64,000 nt of DNA from Siniperca chuatsi (lineage: Eukaryota > Chordata > Actinopteri > Centrarchiformes > Sinipercidae). A model generated the notes under the pieces. The model was not told where the DNA came from. It ran no database searches and was given only the letters and a program-made list of their open reading frames with translations. This document shows, one piece after another, positions 56,093-64,000 of this stretch (its first letter is position 1; the number at the start of each line of letters is the position of its first letter). Made by a program: the position numbers and the translations under genes. The DNA lies in NCBI RefSeq assembly GCF_020085105.1, contig NC_058065.1, positions 2,916,218 through 2,980,217 on the forward strand, given 5' to 3'.

Positions 56093-56667
56093 ATGGCCTC
56101 CTACAGCTCCTCCGCCCAGACTGCCTCCTCCTACCGCCGCCACTTCGGCCAGGGCACCTACGCCTCGCCCTCCCTCAACCGCTCGCTGCTGGGCCACAGC
56201 GGTGGTGGCGGGGGCCACGTCTCCTCGAGGGTCTATGAGGTGACCCGGTCCAGCTCGACGCCGGCCTACCGGGTCTCTTCCAGCTACTACGGCAAGCCCA
56301 TGGCGACCTCCCGGGCCTCCGTCGGGCGCTCCTACGCCGGCATGGGCGAGACGCTGGACTTCAGCCTGGCCGACGCCCTCAACCAGGAGTTCCTGACCAC
56401 GCGGACCAACGAGAAGGTCGAGCTGCAGCACTTGAACGACCGCTTCGCCAGCTACATCGAGAAGGTCCGCTTCCTGGAGCAGCAGAACCAGGTGCTGGCG
56501 GTGGAGGTGGAGCGCCTGCGCGGCCGCGAGCCAACGCGCATCGCCGACCTGTACGAGGAAGAGATGAGCGAGCTGAGGAGGCAGGTGGAGTTCCTGACCA
56601 ATCAGAGGTCACGCATAGAGGTGGAGCGAGACAACCTGGTCGACGACGTGGACAAGCTCAAACTCAG
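56093..56667 (+). CDS. DES: DES exon 1: head and coil 1A/1B start
   Basis: 575 coding bases, GC-rich unlike its surroundings. ATG at 56093 in context CCAACATGG is the only ATG upstream of the conserved head in this frame. Ends VDKLKLR with donor GTGGGA; phase 2. Confidence 0.95.
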
Positions 56668-59600
56668 GTGGGAGGGGCAACGCGGCGTGTGTGTGTGTTT
56701 CTTTAAGAAGAGGTGTGTACGAGTGCGTGTCTGCTTATGAGGCAGAGAGAGAGAAAACTCTGTGTGCAAATATGACGAAAAGGTAGAAAAAAGAAAAGAA
56801 AAATATTTTGCAGCAACTCAGACGGAGAAACAATGAATAATAATGCTGATTTTAAACTGACGTTAAGAAGCAGTTTGACATTGAAGGTCGAGTAAACGGA
56901 GAGAGAGAGAGTGAAACAAAGTGTGAATAAGTCAAGCAAATCAAGAAATATCTCCACGACGCTCTGCTGATTCACACCGACCGCATGAAGGTGAAGGAGC
57001 AGGATGGAGAGGTGGATGAACGCGATGATGTGTTTAACCAGCCGTGTGGGCGATGAGGTGTGGGGCATTATCTGCTGTTTGTTGTGGTTACAGGAAGTGA
57101 CCCTGATGAGTGGGCTTGTTTTTAAAGGGCCATACCAGTGTTTTTATGTTTTTGACCATTTATTACAATAATCACATAAACTTTACATCACAGGTAATGA
57201 TTGTGCCTGCCTCAATATATTTAAGCTTATAAAACAACGGATCTATTGATTGATGGGTAAACTTTCAGAGGGATTAATGATGACACGATAATTATAGTTA
57301 TTCTTTACAGCTAAAACTTACTTTTAGTTTCTTTACACAAAGCTCCTGAGCTCTGCTTTTTGTGAAAAACGTTTTGACTCACGAGTCAAAGTTTAGGACC
57401 ATGCTCAAGACCATTTCTTAGAAGTTTTATGCATACTGGTCTACGTCCTAATTTTGAGTTTGAATTCAGTTGTCATGAAGCTTAGCTTGTCGTGAAAAAG
57501 ATGTAAAAATAAATTCCACATCGTAGAAGGAAGGTTGACAATGACTCATTGCTGATGCAGTGGCACAACAAGCTGAGGTTTGACTCGCCTGCTGTCAGCG
57601 AGTGAATCGAGAGTCTTTTAGGAAGGAGGGCTCTGTGAAATTATGCAGAGGGACCGGAGCATCATTGTTATTACTTATACATGTAAACTTCAGCACTAAA
57701 TGCCTGACTGAGAAAGGCAAAAAGAAAAAACGGACATTACAGTAACCTGCTTGTACATCACAGCAGGAGCATGGAGGCGTGGCACTGCTGCGTAACGGCG
57801 GAGACGACACGAGCGCGGAGTCAAAATACTTTAAACATTGCAGCATTTCTGTGAGCATGACAAAACTATCATCAAACTCTCCAGATTATGCTGTGTACGA
57901 TACTGCATACACATACATAATGACAATGTCTGCAATGACACCATCAGTGAGTAAATTCACTCAGGTACTTAAGTACAGTTTATGTTGCTTTATATTTCCA
58001 CTCCAGCACATCTCACTGGGAAATATTGTACTTTAATCTGACAGCTGTAGTTACTAGTCACAGAACATGTGATCAGCTTCTTAAAATATGATGCGGTGTT
58101 ACACAGTAGACACCCAACAGTGTATGAAGTCGTTAAAGACCAGCAACATTAAAATGCTGCTTACTCTTTAATGCATCGGAAATAATAATCCAGTATAATA
58201 ATATAACACTCCAGTGCTTTTACTTTTGATGTACATTATGCTGACAATACTTACATACTTTAAGTATAATTTTGAATACTTTTACTCAATTAAAAGATTT
58301 GAATACTAGCATAACTACCAATACTCCCACTTATACCACTTAAATGCTACTTGAATGACTCCTCCTCCAGATGCTATTCCCTAGCTGTGGCTTTAATGAC
58401 TATAAATGTGTAACAATACATAAATAGATGCAGATACAATTGTTAATACAAGATATTAAAGCGTGTAACAGGTTGATTTACAGCTGAGATATAAAATAAT
58501 AATCAAAACAAGTACAGATACCCTCACATGAAGAAGAGCATTTAAAATAGACTGATGATTATAAAGACAATTTCCAAGGCTCATACCAGTCTGCATCTAT
58601 AAATACACATGCGTGCCACAGCTTAAATTTAGACCTGACAAGCAGCTTGGACCCGACACATGATGAGCTCTGATTCCCGCGTTAAGTAATCTTCGTCCTG
58701 ATGAAGTGCCTGAATCCCAAGCTATATGTTATATCAGCAGATTGTTATTATTATTATTCCTCGTGCATTAATGTAAAGCAGGATGTTGCTGCTGCAGCTG
58801 GTGGAGCTGCAGCTCATGTTGAACCGGTTCGTATCGGACTGCAGCTGATGATGCTTTTCATTCTGGATCCATCTGCTGATTCTTTTCTCCGTCGATCGAT
58901 CGATCGTTTGGTCTGTAAAAAGTCAGAAAACAGTGAGAAACGCCGTCACAGTGACCCAAAGTGACGCCTTCACGATGTTGTTGTGCCCAAACCTCGACAT
59001 CATTAAAAATAAATTACAATTATTAAAAGGAAAAAGCAGCAAATCTTCACATTTGTGAAGGTGGAGCCATGAAATGTTTCTGCATGAAAAATGACGATTA
59101 TCAAAATAGTTGCCAATTAACACATTTTCTGTCAGTCGATTAATCGACGGAGCATTTCCTCTGTACTTGTACATTTTCATACGTTTTGTGTGTAAAAATC
59201 TTAATTAGTAAAGTAACTAAAGCTGTCAGATAAATGTAGTGAAGTAAAAAATACAACATTTCCCTCTGAGATGTGGCGGAGTGGAAGTATAAAGTGGCAT
59301 GAGAAGAAAATACTCAAGTAAAGTACAAGTACCTCAACTTTGTACTGAAGTGCTTCCTTGAAAGTAAATGTAGTTCGTTACATTCCACCACAGGTGATCA
59401 GTCCAACTCCAAAGACAGAAATGTGACAGAAAATAACCCAAACTGTTGATGAGCTTAAAGTCAAACAGTCTTTTTAATCTGAAATGTTTAACTATAAAAA
59501 TAATGGATGACTATTGTGTGCGCGTGTGTGTGTGTTACTTCCCCAGTCTGACCAAAGTTAGAGCTCATCACACACACGCACACACGCCATGTTTACACTG

Positions 59601-62600
59601 TCCTCTTCTATAAAAGGAGAGGAAAGAGCTCCCACATATCTGGAGGATCTCTAACGATCTGCCCTGTCTCCTCCTCTGTGTGGTTTACATCTGCAGTGCC
59701 AGTTTCATAAAGATTCAGAGAGACGACGCCGCTACTGCAATTCACGTTCAATATTAAATGATAACTGGAAGGTCTTTAAAGGGAATTAAAGAGTTTTCAC
59801 TTAGAATAAAATATCTCCTTTTATCGCTGTAAGGATTTTTACAATAACAATCTTTTATTACAACCACAAAGGTGTTGTTGACTTTTGTCAGTTCAGATGT
59901 TTAACAGGCAAAATCATTTTCCAAACATATCTCAACTCAGATGAAGCAAACGTTTAAAATGAACTTTAAATGGTAATCAGGACCGTAGCTACCACTGAGA
60001 ATACTCCGGTCGTGCCTTTTGTATTTTTTCTGTGAATTTGGTCTTACTTTTAGACGCGGTATATGTGATTTTGACTCCTTTTAGGTCACCAAAAATAAAT
60101 AAATGACTCAGAATTCCTCCACAACATCCTCATTATTACCTAGAAAGTTTCCTGGAAAGAATCACGCAATTTGGTGCACTTGTAGGAAAAATGGAGAATG
60201 TGATGAGAGTTTAGTTTTGAGCTTATAAGGAGAGGAATTCCCTTAAAATAACTGCTCCATTTTAATACAATTGTCACAAAATATATTTAAACAGCTGACT
60301 CAGTAAATAAAACATGAAAAATACCCCCAAAATGAAACAATTTAGAGACTTTCTTTATGGTGTCATTGTCTCTCCCCTCCTCCAGACTCCAGGAAGAGAT
60401 TCTGCAAAAAGAGGAAGCAGAAAACAACCTGGCTGCTTTCAGGGCGGTGAGTGCCTCATGCATTACTGCTGGTGCTGTGTGTTATTACTACAGAAGACCT
60501 GAAGCGTCCACAAGTACTGCAGTCAAAGACATTTTTGAAATAGAAGTTCTTCTCTTGAGTATCTCTACAATGTAAGACACACTTTTACTCCAGAGAGACA
60601 AATACTTGCTTGAACGTTACCGCTTTACTGTTGAGAGTTTAAAATAATCAGTAGTGACATGTTGGGATGGGTTGGATTCACTTTATAAGCAACACAAGTT
60701 ATAAACAATTTGATACTAACAATTTTAAAATCTCACCTCAGTGTCCTTTTAGTAGCTGTTCTGGAGCTTTCGCTTGTGTTACGCAATCTTCCTCTGCAGA
60801 TCGAGTTTCCCCCGGTTGTCATGGAATTGTAGATGTTTAAATTTACACACTTTAAGGACTTTTCGTCCACGTCGGCTTTAAAGTTGACCTTGAAAGGTCA
60901 AGAATGATCTTTGAAACTCAAAAGTTGAAAGTGTTCTTGACCTTTGGAAATGCAGTTTTCAACAGCAAACAAACTATTTGCTTTATTTTTTTTTTTTTTT
61001 ACCAGTTTTAAAATTGATTTACCAAACTGTTACAGGATGTGGATGCTGCCACTCTGGCTCGTCTGGACCTGGAGAGACGCATCGAGACGCTGCAGGAGGA
61101 GATCGCCTTCCTGAAGAAGATCCATGAAGAGGTTCTCTCTTCCTTCTTTGATGCTCTGTTATCAGGATAATACACTGACACACATCTACTTCATAAAAAC
61201 TCAAGGTTCTTCAGCACATCACGACTACAGATGGAGACCGAATAAGAGCAAATATTTATTTTGTCATTTTGGGGCACAAATGATAAATTTGAGGCAACTT
61301 ATTAAGTCATTTGAGGGTAAAAATGAGAAAGTTGAGGGAACAAAACAAGTAGATTGAGTTCATTTGAAAGAAAGGTGCCACAAATGATGAGAAATCACTG
61401 GTGTGTAGCTATACAAAGATTTTATAATCAATTTTACTTTGACACGCCTTTAAGATTATGCACAGAGCAACTTAAAGAACAAACAGGCGTCTCAAGATTA
61501 TTAAGGATAAACCAAAATCTCAAAGAGTTCGTTTTAATTGTTGTGTCTGTGCTGTATTTGGCCTGTTTGTCTGCCTGTTAGCATCTGTTGTTACATCTGT
61601 CTGGGTGTGTGTGTGTGTGTGTGAGACGACAAACAAGAGGATTGGGGATGTATACAGTTTCACACACACACAAAGCTTGAATGTTGGCAGCAGGCCTGAG
61701 CGGTGCTGCAGCAGAGCACTGAAATGCCCCACAGCAGATGTACGGCTAAAATTACTCTGTGTACCAGCAGTGGACATCTCCGAACAGCAAGGCTTGTAAG
61801 CTTAGATGTGTGTGTGTGTGTGTGTGTGTGTGCGTCCACACAGACTGATAAGACTTGACTGCTACAGATGCCGAAGCCAAGTGGCTCCCACAGTGATAGT
61901 GTGTGTGTTTTTTAGGATTGATATCAGCAAAGCAGCAGCCACCACTGCTGGGTGGTGACGCCAGCGCTGAAGTGCCTTACAGCTACTGGACGCCGGGTCC
62001 AAGAACCCTTGGACTGTATTAAAGTCTGAAGGGACGAGTTTACGTCTGGCTAAATCAAAAGCAGGAGGCCAAAGTGTGCAAACAATTAGTTCTAACTTTG
62101 GAGAAGACTGCGAGTGTTAATGTGTGTTCAGACAGAAAAGCAATGCAAATGTTTGCCTTTTGTAATTTGCATGAATTTGAGTGCAGGAATGTTTGAAGTA
62201 GAAGATGAAGTAACGTAATTTCGACACAGCGAGTTAGCATCAAAGCAGTTCTGGACGCTAGCTATCAAGGAAGCAACACAACGAGCTTGTTACCTCGTAA
62301 ACAGTCCTTTAACAAATGGTCGTTACTGCAGTTATTCTGAACACGGTGCGGCCGCTCGTTTGTTGTTCAATTTCCGTGTCAAAGGTGAACCATGAGTGAC
62401 TGCTCTAATTGCTATTATTCTGTTTCACTTCCAGCTAGTTCCTACATGCAACGCACACTAGCTGCGTCATTTAGCATTGCACTGTTTGACGCTCGTAGCA
62501 CACACTGGACCTGCTGCACAGACGAGTAGTCGAAGGTATCCAGGGAGCAAGTGTGATGCTTTTTGGGATTGCGGCGCAAATCAACGCTAGCAAAGAAGAC

Positions 62601-63714
62601 GCTGGCGTATCCTGACGTGCCATTAGCTTTTAGGGTGTTACTAGCTTGCTCATAGGGTATTATTAATGGTTCCGCGGTTGTTACTGATTGGTTGCTACTC
62701 CCATTCTCACCTGGACTTGTGCACAAACACACACTGTACGCAAAACTAGTCCCTTTAATCAACCACCAAAACACACTAACCACCACACACCGACCGTGCA
62801 CACACTCAGCTCCAACCCCCATCTAACCTGACCTCCCTCCCTCCTCCTCCCGCAGGAGATCCGCGAGCTGCAGACGCAGATGCAGGAGACTCAGGTGCAG
62901 ATCCAGATGGACATGTCCAAGCCGGACCTGACGGCGGCGCTGAGAGACATCAGAGCCCAATATGAGGGCATCGCCGCCAAGAACATCGCCGAGGCCGAGG
63001 ACTGGTACAAGTCAAAGGTGAGAGAGGAGAGACTGTTATCATTACATCATCATAACATGGCGGGTTTTAAAGGCAGATATCAAATATTTTTCAGACTTAA
63101 TATTTTTATATTTGACCAAGTTTGACTTTAGATAAATAGATTAGTGTTTCCATGGTATCGAACCCTTAGCTCTCTATAGTAATGGCAGTGGTGCCAGTTG
63201 TAGCATTGATAGCAATAACAGTAATGGTGTAATAACAGTAATACCTGACCGTCGACCTTTGTCTCTCCAGGTGTCCGACCTGAACCAGGCAGTGAGTAAG
63301 AACAACGAGGCACTGAAGCAGGCCCGGCAGGAGACCATGGAGTTCAGACACCAGATCCAGTCCTACACCTGCGAGATCGACTCGCTCAAAGGCTCCGTAT
63401 GTCTCACACATACAGTACAAAGACTTTTCGGAGCCGTGCCTCATGCTGTCCGAGCTGTGTTTCATTTCAGACTTGTCTCTTTGACAAATCCAGAATGAGT
63501 CCCTGATGAGGCAGATGAGGGACATGGAGGACCGTCACGGGCGCGAGGCCAGCGGCTTCCAGGACACCATCGCCCGGCTGGAGGCGGAGATCGCCAACAT
63601 GAAGGACGAGATGGCGCGCCACCTCCGCGAGTACCAGGACCTGCTCAACGTCAAGATGGCGCTGGATGTGGAGATCGCCACCTACAGGAAGCTGCTGGAA
63701 GGAGAGGAGAGCAG
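56093..63714 (+). CDS. DES: DES (desmin) exons 1-6, 3' end beyond window
   Basis: Muscle type III intermediate filament protein that links Z-discs, desmosomes and nuclei. Six exons give 413 codons plus two bases. The head (1-105) begins [24 protein letters not shown] is the head motif needed for filament assembly in type III proteins. The rod starts about residue 106 with [20 protein letters not shown] and reaches the end motif [20 protein letters not shown] just before the window's last donor. Exons 2-6 are 61, 96, 162, 126 and 221 bases, the standard type III sizes. Desmin rather than vimentin is chosen for the head sequence and for linkage to DNPEP. The tail (exons 7-9) is missing. Whether this is desma or desmb is not decidable. 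Confidence 0.94.
56668..60385. other. DES intron 1
   Basis: 3.7 kb. Holds TACTCAAGTA repeat copies (57950-58330, 59190-59400) and, abutting the second, a fragment of the other family (58880-59155, ending GATTAATCGACGGAGC). A short GT repeat lies near 59520. No alternative exon recognised. Confidence 0.6.
60386..60446 (+). CDS. DES: DES exon 2
   Basis: 61 bases: [20 protein letters not shown]; identical size to the human exon. Acceptor CTCCAG, donor GTGAGT. Confidence 0.96.
60447..62855. other. DES introns 2 and 3
   Basis: Intron 2 (60447-61035) has an everted nuclear-receptor-like site at 60885-60900. Intron 3 (61132-62855) has two GT microsatellites (about 61604-61623 and 61807-61832). Nothing else recognised. 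Confidence 0.5.
61036..61131 (+). CDS. DES: DES exon 3
   Basis: 96 bases: [20 protein letters not shown] then [12 protein letters not shown]. Acceptor TTACAG after a long T run; donor GTTCTC is weak. Confidence 0.96.
62856..63017 (+). CDS. DES: DES exon 4
   Basis: 162 bases: [20 protein letters not shown] then [20 protein letters not shown] and [14 protein letters not shown]. Confidence 0.97.
63271..63396 (+). CDS. DES: DES exon 5
   Basis: 126 bases: [20 protein letters not shown] then [16 protein letters not shown]; donor GTATGT. Confidence 0.96.
63494..63714 (+). CDS. DES: DES exon 6: end of rod
   Basis: 221 bases: [20 protein letters not shown] to the rod-end motif [14 protein letters not shown], then AG of the next Arg codon. 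Donor GTGATG. Confidence 0.96.
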
Positions 63715-64000
63715 GTGATGTTGGAGTCCAGGAACAAAGACTGGCGATGTGTTTGACGTAAATGGGGAATCAGCTGCATCCTGAAAAACAAAATTAAACA
63801 GCAGGACCAGCTTATGATTTCAGTTTGTTTTTACCAGCTGCTACATGGCTGCCCGCATTTTCTGTTAAAGTCAAAGCCTCAATAGTGACTTAATAATTGG
63901 TGAGATTAACTGAAACTATATAGATGAATTTCAAACCTGCTGACTAGACTGATTTTTATATTTTTACTTGCTTTAAGAAGGATTTGAAGTCCTAACTGAC
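63715..64000. other. Start of DES intron 6, window edge
   Basis: AT-rich intronic sequence to the end of the window; exons encoding the desmin tail lie beyond. Confidence 0.7.

Noticed and set aside
55621..56094. 157-codon minus-strand ORF upstream of DES
   Set aside because: It is the complement of the polypurine tract; Ser/Pro/Leu-rich from composition, with no domain.

Overview
This is vertebrate nuclear DNA, almost certainly from a ray-finned (teleost, probably percomorph) fish. The genes have many short exons with GT/AG introns. The introns carry long CA/GT microsatellites, a tRNA-derived SINE and dispersed repeats of a kind I recognise from percomorph genomes. Three orthologues of a human 2q35 block sit in the human order and orientation: PTPRN (minus), DNPEP (minus), DES (plus). 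Exon boundaries were placed by hand from splice dinucleotides, reading-frame continuity and similarity to the known protein families. All junctions keep frame.

Layout. Positions 1-1320 are 3' flank and 3' UTR of PTPRN. PTPRN (IA-2, a catalytically dead receptor tyrosine phosphatase of dense-core vesicles) occupies 37034 down to 1321 in 23 coding exons (977 codons plus stop). Its intron 19 carries a hairpin for the neuronal microRNA miR-153 (5846-5931, minus), the same host intron as in mammals. Positions 37035-39852 are the PTPRN leader and the PTPRN/DNPEP intergenic gap, with no sign of the mammalian RESP18 gene. DNPEP (aspartyl aminopeptidase, M18) runs from 51113 down to 39853 in 14 coding exons (469 codons plus stop), preceded by a probable non-coding first exon ending at 51421. 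Positions 51530-56092 are a divergent intergenic region. DES (desmin) starts at 56093 and runs off the right edge; its first six exons (413 codons) match the human exon lengths for exons 2-6.

How the genes relate. PTPRN and miR-153 share a transcript, and both are linked to regulated secretion and synaptic vesicle release. DNPEP is a housekeeping cytosolic peptidase. DES is a muscle intermediate filament gene transcribed away from DNPEP. No operon-like or novel multi-gene system is present. The most interesting points are the intronic miR-153, a roughly 32-residue glycine-rich expansion next to the PTPRN membrane segment, homopolymer runs in the PTPRN lumenal domain, upstream ORFs abutting the PTPRN start, a cluster of tRNA-like units in the last PTPRN intron, and several foldback or palindromic repeat elements.
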